From positions 1,673,501 to 1,737,500 of the forward strand of contig JASJOG010000020.1 of NCBI GenBank assembly GCA_030142905.1: a stretch of 64,000 nt of DNA, given 5' to 3'. The notes below the pieces were generated by a model. It saw nothing but the letters and a program-made list of their open reading frames with translations. It ran no database searches and was not told the origin of the DNA. The stretch's first letter is position 1. Every line of letters starts with the position of its first letter. The translations under genes and the position numbers were made by a program. The DNA is from Heliopora coerulea. Its lineage: Eukaryota > Cnidaria > Anthozoa > Scleralcyonacea > Helioporidae. Positions 9,133-22,268 of the stretch are shown piece after piece.

Positions 9133-12100
9133 GTTACGACTTTTGACCCTCGCATCCTCTTAATTATAGATTATCTTTAATTTTCTCGAAACTTTCTGTT
9201 GAAGACTTTTTGTGAAGTTGTCGGGTCAATATTACATTCATCTCATTTCTTTTACATCTTCAAAAACTCATTAAAACGGCTCGTGGAAATACAAAGAAAA
9301 ATCATAACCGAGTCGTGTCTTTAAAAATGTTAAAAAAACAACCTTACTTTTCTCCTCAAGTTTTTGCGGCTTGGAAAGCGTTAATTTTCAAACTTTCTTC
9401 GCGAATCATCGTATAAAAAGGTTCGTTTCTGAAGTCATTTAAAAAACTTGTAGTACGTGCTTTATGTAATCTAAAACACTCGGTTATCGCCTCGTGTTTT
9501 AAATCTGATAAAGCGCTCCTGCTCGGTTTTTCAATATTACATAAAATATGGCTTGAAGGCATTTTCTAGTGGAGTTTTATTGAATTCTCTGCTGAGCAAT
9601 TGAAAATGGTTAAACGTTCAACCATCGAACGCATTACAACCGTTCTTTGGCAGATGTCTGTGCCACAGCGGGCTTCCATGTAGCTTCTAAAACATCGTAT
9701 GCTGAAATAGGAAGTTCCATCCTTCCACATAAGCGTTAAAAAAATACACCCTGCTGGTAAATTAATAGATGCTTAGTGGCAAGTTCTCGTCCTTCTCGTG
9801 TTAAAGCAAACGTATATAAAAACAAGCTGAACTGATCTCATTTTATTAGGGGTAGAGATTGTGGGTTACACATGTGCAACTTTATATTCTTAGCTTTTGA
9901 CCAGGTGAACTCGGATTGTCATGAGAGAAGAGTGAACTGAACCGTGGTCTTGCAATGGTGACGACTGTCCTTATTTCAACTAAAGTATGCAACATATACC
10001 TGTTAGCACAAAGACGGTCATTAACTGACAAACGCCCTTTGATTTTTAAGGTCTTGTCCTCTTTAAATCTTTGGTAAAATCCTATTTGATTTTATCCCAT
10101 TGTATATAGTTCTGTTGCGATAAAATGGCAGCTGCCGACGAAAACTAAACGAACAGAAATCTGACAGTCTTGACATCGTAATAAATTAAATGTTTAACAA
10201 ACATTATATCACTATAACTTCATCACGACACCGTTCACAAATAATCAGCAGGGACTGGAAATATGAATTGAACTGAGACCATGACATATTATAATTAAGC
10301 TTCCGTCTAACATAGCGCATTAGACTTTAAAATAGCGTATCACATCTTCCCGAATGTGGTAACCACAGACAGCAATTAATTTCTACTAACTTTTGCTAAA
10401 TTACATGTGGTTCACATAATTTGTTAGATTTCAAACCACTAGGACAGTTCCAATGAGAATCCCTTTTAGAACTGACAGAGTGACTTGCATTTGAGGTTTC
10501 TAGATGTGTTTAAAAGAACCCCGGTGCAATTAGTGGACATTTACGACATGTTTTGACTTTTCATGTGCAAATTGGTTGTTTCTAAAATTAGGCTTACCAC
10601 CTGTCGATAATCACCGTCAGACTTTTGAAGCGTACAGTCAGAATGTCTAGATGAGGATGTTTTGCCAAGGATGTTTTGGTGACAGATTATAGCTATATCA
10701 TTAGCGATTTCAGAATGCCTGCACCGAAAGTAACTACTGTGTAGGTAATGGTCGTTACACACCACAGTAACATCACTAAAGGGAATGGAATTGAATTAAT
10801 GCATTTATGTACGCCGGCACTGTTTACTCGACTTAGCATGTATACAAGCGGTAGGATTTTGAAATGTTTATCTCAAGGGAGATCTTGTTCGCTTCGCAGT
10901 GTGCCTAAAAAATCGAGTCGTGACCTCACAATAAGAGCAAGCACTTTTCAATATCAACGTGCCCTCGTATCTCAAGGAGGTAATAAACTCAATTACTTCA
11001 GGCCAAACCAAAGCAGTAGTTGTTGAACCGACCCTGAAATCTTCCTTTAAAGTCTCCCTTCTGTTACCAACCTTGCAAGAATAGATCACAGCTCTTTGGC
11101 ATTGACAGGTTAGTCGTGTGTGCGAGGTTAACGGTGCATCTTTCAAGTCGATAGATAAAAGTCGCAGACAATTCTGCTAGGCTCTACAGCTGTTTGTCGT
11201 ATGTTCCTCCTTGACGAACAACAAGCATTTCTGGACCTGGTACAAACTTTGAGCAAGTATCAACAGACGTACCTGAAGTACAAGACGCCAGTGAATGAGA
11301 AACTCTAGCGTGGTAGTTCAACAGTGATCTAGATACAGCTAAAACGAGAGGCCATTGCTATCTCCCACGTTACATGACCATTGCGCATTCTTCGCTGAGC
11401 ACGTTCAACTGCCGTCGTGTTATCTAGCCAAACACTTTTTAGAAGTATTTAATATTTGATTAGAATATCTCGGTCGAATAATGGGAGGGGTCAGAGGGAC
11501 AAAGAAATACCATCGCTTCAAATGCTGGCGTGGGCAAGACGCTGTTTTCAGATGGGAAGTACTATCTACGCTCTTTAAAGAAAAGTTGGAAGCTAAATCA
11601 GTTTTTGCTTCAGGAGGCTATCAGAGGGATAGACTAGAGCAGAGGAGAACTTGCCTATTGTACCGCATATCATTTGATATGTAGAGTTCCCCACATCACT
11701 GCATGAATCCTGCGTGAGTGACAGGGAAATTGTGTTAAATCAAACAGGCGTCTGTTTCCTGTTCACGACCAAAAACCATAACTTACCGAATCCTTGTTGC
11801 TAAGTTTCCCGTAATTGTCGATTTCCATGAACAGGAAAGCGAAGCGATGTACGACGAGAAGATCACTTGGTTCGATTTCGAGACCAGATACATAATACAC
11901 TCGTCAGCCGCTCACAACAGGTCGAAAGATGTAAGACAGTTATGCACTTTAAACTCAGTGGGGGCGGTGTCTCGTATGTCAGACGTTGAATGTCAGTCAC
12001 TATGCAAGCGGAATATACTTGGATATTTTATAGATTGTTTTTAAGCCCATTGAATATGCCTCAGATTCAGAGACATGATCGAATTTGCTGAAATCGTGAA

Positions 12101-14488
12101 TTATTGATCTTATTCGTAAGAAGCACCTGTTTATGCAATGATCTTGTCAAGTCGGTGCAAAGATTAGCACTTATAATCACCTTAAATAAAAGATGGCTAT
12201 TTATATTGTTAGAATCAAGAATTTCCAGCAAAACCACCTAAGGTCTCAGGGCTTGTCGGGGTGTCGGTGTCTCATGAGTAATTCTAACGGGTAGACTTTT
12301 TTTTTGTCTGAAGATTCGTTTTAACTCGTTGATTAAGGCGTCGGAAATGTATGGAGTTAATTTGTGATAATATTAATCCTGGAAATTTTTGTCACAAAAA
12401 GCAACTGAAAGTTTTGAAACGCAATACAGTTTTCTGTTACGGTCTTTTCATCAATGGTAATTACGTTTAATTTCAAGGTCAAGTATGAACTTCGTCGACA
12501 ACACTAAAGACGACTGAGACACAACGGTACTTGAAAATGTTCTTAACTACAAAATTTACGTAATGACGCAGTTTTGAAGGGAATTCATGCGCAGCGTTTG
12601 AAGTCCCAATTCATACATTGTGTTATTCCCAAGTGGATGAGTTTTGCCGGGTTTGCTTCTATACCCTGTCTGTGTTCTTGAGCCTCCATAGCTCAATGCA
12701 ATTTTCTTGCTGCACGGTTTTCATCTTTCAAAACTGACATTTTTTTAAAAAAATTGTTTTCCCATTGTTCTGGACACATTTTGTGCCTTTTTAGGTTATA
12801 GTCTTCACCTTTGGGGAGCCTTTCGGAAATACAAAAACTGAATCCCTGAATTGTCTAACATTTCCGCATGGACACCTTTTCATACTGTATGTGGTATTCC
12901 ACAAATATTAAAAAAGATAACCTATCATAAGTTCCGAAACAAAATATCTCTCTTGCTTTCATAATTTAGCAACAAACGGCTTTAATATACGAATCCAGCT
13001 GTCAACCTCTATTTCCTTGACTGATTTACCATGCCACATTCGGTTATACAAAGGCTTCATAACTTTTTGAGTGTGTTATTCAGCCGATAAAAAATGTAAG
13101 GCATAGAATATTAAGTTCCATTGTCGCGGAGATGACCCTTCACAGTTTTATTTGAGCAAATGCAAGATGATTTTATTGAACTAGAAAGGAGGGAAAACTG
13201 ACCCTTTTCCTTCAAAGACTGCCTTTTGGAATGTTAATCTGGCAAGTAGCAGACTTTATTCAACTGTCAGGCGCGTCAAGGGGCGAAAGGGCTCAAAGAC
13301 GAATGAAGCTTTTCACCAGCTATATGTCGTCCTCAGGTAGTGATAAACTGAGTAGCACTGGAGATTATCCACTGGATAAGAAAAGATTAAGAATAAAGTT
13401 AACCTCATATTTCCATATCAAATACTGATACATTCCCACTGTATAAATGCTTTTCGACCTTTTTTCTGTAAAAGATCTGTTTTCCTTGCGTGATTTTCTC
13501 CATCGCCTACTGTAAGAAATACTTAATGATAAACATATTTCGGTACATATGATTAGCAAAACTGTTCTAGAAATGGATTTGTTGTGGATAATCTGCAGAC
13601 AAGATCGGACAATGAGCGTTAAAAGTCACGAACGAGTACAGTAAAAATAGGATTTTTTGTCTGTTGTCATACTAGTTAGCGGTTAGCTTTCGTTGATATA
13701 TATTACAGGTATGTAGAAATTTTTCGAGGCTGGCAGCCACGTTCAATTGACTACCGTTTATTTTAAGTAGCTTAAATTGAAGGTTAATAAAACACTCACT
13801 CCATTTATCTCTTTCCCAGCAGGATAAGACTTGTATTATTTCACTCTGGCTAACGCCAGACAATTTTACTCGTCAAAAGAGGAGCTCTCACAGGGACAGA
13901 GTTAATGATAAACACTTTCCATGTTTAGTGGTGCACATCTTCGGATTAATAGGCCATGATTTTCCCCACTTGATTCCCGGTTTTAGTTTCTCATGCACTA
14001 GAATGTTTGTTGGCACTTTTGGCTGGAAATGGTGTTTGCTAAACATGCAAAAAATTAAGCATGTAAATTATGGCTCTCTTGCCTCTTAAACTGAAGTTTA
14101 CGACTGCTTCTCATGCACTTACGACCACTGAAGCCTCAATTAGTCAGTTTCGTTTTCAGGGAAATTGAAAAAGAGCAAGTTAAACACATACATATAATTA
14201 GTTCACTCAGATGTACAGGTTGAGTACATACATTTTCGCCTATAAAAAATTTGAAATACAAGATTACGACAATCGAAAATGAGCTTTTGTTTGAGTTTAA
14301 AACTAAGTTTCTACAGTCAAAAATTTACAGCAGACACAGTAAATGACACCCTGCTTATGGTGCAATTGGATAAACGGCGAAGTAATCCAAGAAATATGGT
14401 CACAACCAGTGGATTATATGGTTCCACTTCGCGGAAATTTCATTCCTGTACGAAATCCATATGTGGATCATCCCTGAAATTGGCGAGC
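9133..14488. other. intergenic between the two class C receptors
   Basis: No exon series or domain is recognised on either strand. Open frames are short and of low-information composition. The stretch is AT-rich throughout. Confidence 0.5.
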
Positions 14489-16825
14489 TTATGAAGACGG
14501 CAGGTCTTCCTTGCTGGATTTCTCTGAAATCAAAAGCTCGCCTTCAAAGCCCCCTGTCGACAGAGGAAATGGACTGAAAGCCGATGGATCTCGTTTGAAT
14601 ACAATCACGTAAATTTTCGGAAAGAAGACAAAAACCAGAAAGTCGATGGCATAGAGAAAAGCAATTAAACAAACAAACATGATCTTGACTTTGCCATGAA
14701 TAGCATACAGAACAACCAGAGTCAAGAGAGATAGAAAATAGAAACCAAAGATCGAAAGAGCTGCAAAGTTCGACTCATAAACATCCTCCTCCCGAGTAAC
14801 GGCTGCAAAGTTTTTCACTGAGAAGATAATGGTCAGAAGGATCGTATAGAAGAAAGGATATAAGAACTCACCACTGGAAAACAAGGAGCATTCGATATAG
14901 TCCACGTAAGAATCATCGGTCTTGTAATGGACGACTTTCGCTGGTAAAATGGCAAGGAAGATGACAGATAGAACGAGTTGGATCAGGATTAAGACGACGG
15001 CAATTACGTTTTGCGGATCGCTCCAACAAAGTTTCTTCTTCAAGCGGCCCTCTTCGGTTCGGAAACGTTTGTAGTAAGAACATGAGCGGGATATTAAGAT
15101 ACAAAGCGGGATACCGAGGCCTTGTATGTAGCCGAAAGTGTAGGCATTGCAAGCACTGGTGCTCGGCTTAAGGATAGGAAGAAGAGGTACAATGAGGGTT
15201 ATAAAGAGCGAGATCAAGAGCGGCAGAGTGGCGAGTTTCGACTGCAGGATTGTTGGAGTTTGCGCCTTTTTCACATACAGGTTTACAAGATAAAGCAAAA
15301 GGCAGACAACAATAACTACGAGAATCATCATGATCAGACTAAAAGGATGTTTCCAGCGCAAATAATCCATCCTAACAACAACGCATTGCATCCCGTCCTT
15401 ACTTAACCTTCGTCCCTCTTCACAAACCGTTGAATTTTGTTCTGGACACGTGACGCAACATTTAGATAACCGTCCAGCGGAGGGAACTGGGGCTACTCCT
15501 TCGGGACAAGACGCTAAACAGGTTGAGTTAGGCTGTCCTCGGTTGACACTATTCCATTCAATTTTGTCCAAGTCGAGTGCCAAAACCAAGTCGCTCATTT
15601 TTGGGAACGTTTTCAGATTTCCTACAAAAATACTTTCCATCTTTTCGAGTTTATAGACTTCGTAATCAACTTCCCAGAGATCCCTGCTAGCCGTAAACCG
15701 AATGGGGTTTCCTGTAAGGCTCGTAAACTCCGGGATAGCTGATATATCTTCACTGGACAGCGGGTCAGATTTTGTATTGTTCAAGCCATGCGCTACGGCA
15801 TAGACTGCGTCAATGGCTTTTCCAGCATAACGAAGTTCACTGAAAAGACGCTTCTTAACTGACGGACAAAAATCTATTCTAGTTCCACCGCAACCTTCAA
15901 ATTGCGAGGCATTTCGCAGAAGTTTACCAAGCCAGGTTTTGTTTCTCTGAGCAGTTTCCCAAAGGTATTCTTGGAATTCTTTAATCTGCGGGCGTTTTCG
16001 TTGGACGGCGATCATTCCAGGAAACTCGATGTTGCTTCGGTTTTTATCGGTATCTAGAAAATCACTGGCAAAGAGAATTTCCCGTTCACGGAAAAAACTC
16101 GAGGGCAGCTGTTTAAACAATTCGAACCCATCAGAGAAAACCAAAAGGGGTTCTTTGGCCTCAGGAACGCTCAGGATCTGACTGATGGTCTTTTTTCGGT
16201 GAAATACGTTATTCACACAAATTTTGGAAGATTTTATGGAATCCTCGAATAATTCGTAATCTTCTTCATTCTCTACAAACACGTCGACTAAGGTCCAGTT
16301 AAATTCTTGGACTAATTTCCGAAGTGCGCTCGGGAGTCGTCTCTGACCCGGCTCAAGGTAAAAAATATTCCCCTCTCTGACATTGGGAATGGAGTTGAAG
16401 CTGAACAGTGGTACGTTCTGGGGTATCGACACGGCTGCCAGGTGGGCGAGGAGTTGTGGAAAGTCAAGGAGTAAAGCCACAGGAGCTTTCGATTTGTAGG
16501 GTTTATTAAACAATGTTTTCACATTGGTAAAGACACTTTGTGGATCTTCCCCACAGGTATCTTTGATATCATATCCTAAACTAACTCTTTCCAGCAGGTT
16601 TGGATCTGAGTTCACTTTCTCTGTTGCGTACATAATGGCTTGGATTTGAACGACTCTCTTGAAATCGAGCTGGGTTGAGCAGTTCCTGGGATTGGTACCC
16701 GCGCTGATATGCACTGGAAGGTAAGCGGCTACGGTGAAGTTACCTGATTGTCGGACTGCAGTGGTTTCCACAATGAATACTACATAAACCACGGTAAGTG
16801 GGAGAGAATAATGCCAAACGTTCAT
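14489..16825 (-). CDS. class C GPCR paralogue, intronless, reduced Cys-rich linker
   Basis: The frame is open from 16888, but I place the start at 16825, because the Met there is followed at once by a signal peptide (MNVWHYSLPLTVVYVVFIVE). The upstream Met would put 21 extra residues before it. The product is then 778 residues: Venus flytrap region about 30-425, short Cys-rich linker about 430-478, seven membrane segments about 490-742 ending FFPKIYVIVF, and a short tail. It aligns by eye with the receptor at 5553-7964 along its whole length, for example the shared LVNLYVKKxxTP in TM1/ICL1 and the (L/V)DYLRW before TM1. The linker has only seven cysteines where the paralogue and the family have nine. 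Ligand unknown. Confidence 0.92.
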   Translation of the reverse strand: MNVWHYSLPLTVVYVVFIVETTAVRQSGNFTVAAYLPVHISAGTNPRNCSTQLDFKRVVQIQAIMYATEKVNSDPNLLERVSLGYDIKDTCGEDPQSVFTNVKTLFNKPYKSKAPVALLLDFPQLLAHLAAVSIPQNVPLFSFNSIPNVREGNIFYLEPGQRRLPSALRKLVQEFNWTLVDVFVENEEDYELFEDSIKSSKICVNNVFHRKKTISQILSVPEAKEPLLVFSDGFELFKQLPSSFFREREILFASDFLDTDKNRSNIEFPGMIAVQRKRPQIKEFQEYLWETAQRNKTWLGKLLRNASQFEGCGGTRIDFCPSVKKRLFSELRYAGKAIDAVYAVAHGLNNTKSDPLSSEDISAIPEFTSLTGNPIRFTASRDLWEVDYEVYKLEKMESIFVGNLKTFPKMSDLVLALDLDKIEWNSVNRGQPNSTCLASCPEGVAPVPSAGRLSKCCVTCPEQNSTVCEEGRRLSKDGMQCVVVRMDYLRWKHPFSLIMMILVVIVVCLLLYLVNLYVKKAQTPTILQSKLATLPLLISLFITLIVPLLPILKPSTSACNAYTFGYIQGLGIPLCILISRSCSYYKRFRTEEGRLKKKLCWSDPQNVIAVVLILIQLVLSVIFLAILPAKVVHYKTDDSYVDYIECSLFSSGEFLYPFFYTILLTIIFSVKNFAAVTREEDVYESNFAALSIFGFYFLSLLTLVVLYAIHGKVKIMFVCLIAFLYAIDFLVFVFFPKIYVIVFKRDPSAFSPFPLSTGGFEGELLISEKSSKEDLPSS

Positions 16826-19800
16826 GATGCCACTTTGTTCTACATGTAAGGAAGAAATAAGTACCTTTATTATACATTCAAACTTCATTCTTGTTTCTTA
16901 TTGGATGACATTCACCAGTTAATTTTCAATGTCCGAAAGCCTTGACATCATTTCAACCGAATATCGTGAATTATTTGACGGAGCTGTCCAACAAAAAAAA
17001 AAATATTGGACGCTGATGACGTAACCACCAAAGGACGAGAAAATTACAAAACAGCAAAAATGGCCTGCAGCAGTTTGGAAAGTTAATCCCACCGGTTTTT
17101 TAACTGTAAATCTTTTCTTGTATCTGTCGCTGTTCTGAATACATAATAAAACAATTACTAGTTTCGGCTTATGCATAATATCAAAAATTATCCATACCTA
17201 CTTCAATGTTATCTGCCTAAGCCTTTGGCTTTGGCAGATAACATTGACCGAGGTCTGGAAAATTCTTCATATGACGCTCAGCCTCATCCAAAAATTGTTT
17301 ATTATAAGGTTCTAGGAAAATCTTGGAGTGTCATTGACTAGTCGATCTTTCCCCCGACATTTTACAAGAGCCGTACACTGTCCCTGAGGTATGTTGACTG
17401 AGCTTTGAGCAACCGGCCCATGGTTTATTGTCTTTTAGTTTGTTCTATTTGGCAGCTGGTAGGACTTGGAAAGAAGAACTACTTTAGGAGGGTTTGGGTT
17501 AGCAAAGGTTGAGAGGTTGCCTACCATATATAAAATTTTCGTTTTATTTCGAAGAAGCTCGCGTTTCATAATTGCATTTGCTCGGCTTGAAACTTAGAAT
17601 GGAAATTTGACCAAGTAAATTTTGCTTAGCAAACGGATACCTCCTCTCGCTGCTGCTTAGTTATATTTATTTGGCAGTTGGGCTTTAAACTCGACTCAGG
17701 AAGACCCTGGGCAAACGAAAAAACATTGTTACGGGAACGTTGTCTTCCCTGCAATATTTCCCGATAGAAACTAAACAAGGAAACTTCTGGTGAGAAACAT
17801 TCACAAACGGTATAAATTGATGAATTCACAGCCGTGTAAACAGTGATATCAAGGGCAATAGGCAACATTGTTTCTCGAATGGATAAACCAAAAGACAAGG
17901 TTTCCGAAACAAAAATCAAGGCCAGGAGGTGAAGAATGTTCTTGAATTTTTTAAAAAACAATTTTTTGCTTCCAATACTTGTCCAACATGGCGGCGTCCA
18001 ATTTGTTACTCACTGTTCACTGAATTTAAGGGGCTGTGCCCTCCCCAGGATTTTATTCATGATCTCTGTTTGCGAAGGTCATCAAACTCTTCAAAGACTG
18101 GGACTATTTATGCAAATTAAATTTTGAAGCTCCCTTTGAAGCTGACATGAAGGTCTATGTACAGTGGTAATGAGCTTAAACCCACTCTCACAAACGGGCC
18201 TTCTGTCCAGTTATACAGTAATACATCTCTTTCTCTGAGTTCAGTGATATTTGCCACGGAATCCTCTCTCCGACACTCGCTGTCGGTCATCACTTGCGAG
18301 AGCCCGCAGTCCAGGTATATTATATAGGTCAGTCGACCAGAGTCACATAAGGCTGCCATTTTGAATGTTCCGCCATATTGTCACCCATAATCTGACGAGT
18401 CCGTTAAAAATCACTCTGGGTAAGAGGTTGGTGGTGGTGCTACTCTTGCGCAGTAATCAGAATGGGTAATTAATACCACAGTGCTTGATATCACAGGCGT
18501 CATCACAAGGTTTAGGGTTAGGCGGTGAAATATCAGATGGATTTCTGTAGCTTTTGAAATCGTAGAGACGTATATTATAAAGTTGGCTTCTGTAGAAAGA
18601 CGTTCGGTATTTCATCATGGTCTGAATTATCAGCCTCAACCACGAGCTTCATGGCCTGTAATACAAACTTTTACCTCGATAATTATAGCTTTCCAGTTTG
18701 GCAGATTGAATTTGAGAAACTCACTGACCTTAATGTTTATTTGTACATCGCCTGGCACGCATTATAACATCTCTTAAGGGCTCTCAGTACTTCTAGCTAC
18801 TTAAGTCAACGCTACTGTTAATGGTTTCAGGGAGAATGTGGGCTAATATGGTGTTATTCTCTCTCTGTATCATCAAGGTATAACATTAATCGAAAGTATC
18901 TGCATTTCGCAATTAGAAATCCAGACAAGACATTAAGAAGTTGATGGAAAACATGTCAAACCGAAAGTAACTATTAGTATGTACAAGGAACATACATTTA
19001 TACATATACAACTGGACCAGCTTCCAAACACATAAAATGCAAGCAATTCACTTGACAAGGACGAAAGGCACTTGAAAGTGATTCAGCATCTTTGCTTATA
19101 ATATTTTAATTGCCTTTATCGGCGCACTTAGTGGAATACCTGTTCTTATTTGGATGTCGTTCGGAAACATTCTTTAGTAATTGTGTCAAAGTGTAAAGAC
19201 TCCGTCGATATGAATTAGGGGCGTTAATTTAAGGTCGTAATTTAGAATCCTACCTAGTAGTTTCTCTTCTTCTGTTTCACCGGGTGCAATCTTCGTAGAT
19301 TTCTTCGACTGTACAGCTTTTGCGTCTCAGCAGAAATAATTCTTTCTCAGGTTCGAAAGATCTATACAAGTGCAAAGGGCTGACAGACTCCAGAGTCCCT
19401 GTTCTTGCAACGACGTTTTCATTAACGATCCACAACCTATTGTTCTTGCAATACAATGACAGAATGTGCCCTTGCTTTCCTGTGATAAAGATAGATATCA
19501 GAAATGACAGAATCGAACCAGATTAGCTGATAATATATTGGGAAACCCCCCCCCCCCAGACAAACAACAATGTAAATGATAAAATGCAAAAGTTGATTCG
19601 CCTTCGCAGCTCCTTGTAAATACTATTCTTAGCGACAGATTACTTTTTGACAGGCAATTTTACAAGCCATGTCAAGTTTATTAAATCTCTCTACATGCGG
19701 CAATTAATGGCAAACAATGTCAAGTTTGTTTTCAGAATGTGAAGTATTATACCCTTTGGCATATGACACAAAAGATAAGGCAAGATTGGAACAGTTCCGT

Positions 19801-22163
19801 GCATGGTTATATAAACAAAGTTTCTTTCCAGTGGGAAGTCTTACTCCTGCTAAATCCTTGTTCATGTTTTGTCCGCGATGAACAAGAAAAAGCTATGAAA
19901 ATGAAAGCAAAGATTGACTGGCTGGTTTAATCTACTGTTAGTATCCCAGCGTGCCAGAAAATCTCTCAATGAAACTCGACAACCTAAATCACCTCAAGGT
20001 GTTCAAGATATATAAGATTTTCGACTGTGCGATATCAAGATCTTGTTCAATTAATATCAACCAATGACGTTCGAGTAATGCCAGAACTTGTCACTATAAG
20101 ACAAGAAAACGGCATCTCGAATGTGTTATGGAGACCTTAGAGAATCCTTGACGCCGTACACTATAAAGTCTGGATTCGTTTCGCGCGAAATTATAGCCAA
20201 AGTCGAGAACCAAGCGTCAGGGCAAGGCATGTAGTTCATCACCGGCCGGTAAAACAGAATATTAGAATTAAGAAATGCGACGTGCAGGGGGTCTGCAGTA
20301 ATGCCTCTTATATTGATTACAATTCCTCTCTAATATAAGGACATCACGCCTTTACCGGAGAATGTTGTCCTGTTTAGTGCTGGGTTTCCCTCGGTCAGGT
20401 CACATACGGACAATTTTAACTTTCCTTTCTGAAGTGAACAACTGCATTCAGCGAACAGACGTAGAAGTTTGATTCGTAAAGTGGTGAAAATTGTACCTAC
20501 ATTAAAAGAGCATCTGTATTAAAGCGAGCAGTTCGTTGCTAGTTTATTCGGCCAAATACTGCAAGCTTTACTTTACAGAATACTTGAAACGGGAATTAAG
20601 TTGTATTGACACATCAGAGGCTGGGTGCGACAAAATGTTGTGTGATACCAGTCGTGATAATCAGGGTGGCGATTGAGACAAGGGAAGTGAAGTTTAGAGC
20701 TTGCGCGACCGAACCAACTTAAAACAATGCCTCTTTTGTTGAACTTGAAAGTGACTGCGAGTTTAGTGCGAGAGAAGACACTAAGTTTTATGTTGTGAGA
20801 ATATAACTGCGTGCGGAATGCTATAGCTGAGAGGAAAGGTAATCCATAACAAGCAGACAGTTGTTGAATTTCCCGAACTATACAAAGTAAAATGCTATTA
20901 AAGTCTATTTGTATTAATCAGCCTACGAAGTTTCGATATCCAGTTTCAAGTGATAATTTTAGTGCATAAAGAATGAAAGACAACCTGAGCAAATTCGGGA
21001 TTCCACTCAATTTGAGCAAAGAAACGCAGAAATGGGTTTGGACTGCCTGTCATTCTTGAGATCTTGGTCATATATGTGTATCAATAATTAAATGTCATCT
21101 AGTATAGTGGCTTATTCACCAATGATTTAGTTGGATTATACGAAGGCGCTTTCGACACCGACGCTCAGATATTTCACTTCCATCAGGCACGACGGAAACG
21201 AATTGACACCGGGAGAAGGCAAAATAGTTTCTTTGATATATGTTCATCGCTAAAATTTCTGCCGAAAACCGACGTCGGACACAAATCTAAAACTACAGTT
21301 TATCGCATACTAGAATATTTTTTTTCTCAAAGTTTACATGAGTCCGTGAGAGAATATTCTATCAAAAAGCATGATCCAAATACGATTTTTGATCTTTGTT
21401 TTTGCTCACTTATATTCAGAATAACGGGTGAAAAACAGGAAATAACTAGCCAGCCCAGCCAATACAAATGTTTAAGTTTACACCCCCGCTGTTTGAATAT
21501 TAATAAACTTAAAACAAGAGATTTGCGCGCGGCGAGGACCATTCCAACGTAAGCACCTGCTTCATTCTCTTCCTTAATGAGACGCTTAGAAGTTTTCCGA
21601 CTTTCCATAGCATGCCCTTGGATTAACTATTGTTCTCTTGAAAAGTATGTCGCATAAGACAGATAAAAGGAAATGGTCGACATAACTTGATATAGGTTGG
21701 GTCTAGGTGAAGTTCCATACGGATTATTGCGTGGGTTACTGTCCTCTTAACTTCCGACGTTCGTAACAGCTACCAGTGTTAAAGCATTAAAAGGTAAATG
21801 TAAAATTATGCGTAAATATTTCTGGTGAATGATTTTATCTGGTGAACGAAAATTGGGATCGAATTTATTTCTACTCCATTCTTCATAACTTTATAAAAAT
21901 AAAGTGCTGTGTTGAACGATGAATACTGCGACAAAGACCCCTTGCTCAAAATGTCAGTTTCTCATCCAGGAAGTTTTGGCAGTACCCTAACCTTTCTGGC
22001 TTTTTAAATGTCATAACTTGAAATTTTTTTCTGAACAAATCAAAATCTTTTAAGCAGTTAGGCGTATTTGATATTCCTTGCGCTCTTTCTGCATGAAAAC
22101 GTTCACACAAAGCGCCCACAATGAAAAACACACTGGTCGGTCGAAAAACTGATAAAATTCTAC
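16826..22163. other. intergenic, no gene recognised
   Basis: No coding exon with matching splice phases was found. A run of 12 C lies at 19546-19557. The region separates the GPCR pair from the collagen cluster. Confidence 0.45.
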
Positions 22164-22169
22164 TTTATT
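22164..22169 (-). terminator. polyadenylation signal of the first collagen gene
   Basis: AATAAA on the minus strand, about 100 bp past the stop codon at 22269. Confidence 0.7.
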
Positions 22170-22268
22170 CAGAATCAATTTGGAAATTACAATGTATGAC
22201 AGTCGCAAGTTCTCTTTAAACAAAATATCTTCGCCATGTTCGCTTCCATAGTAACGTACCTATGTTTA

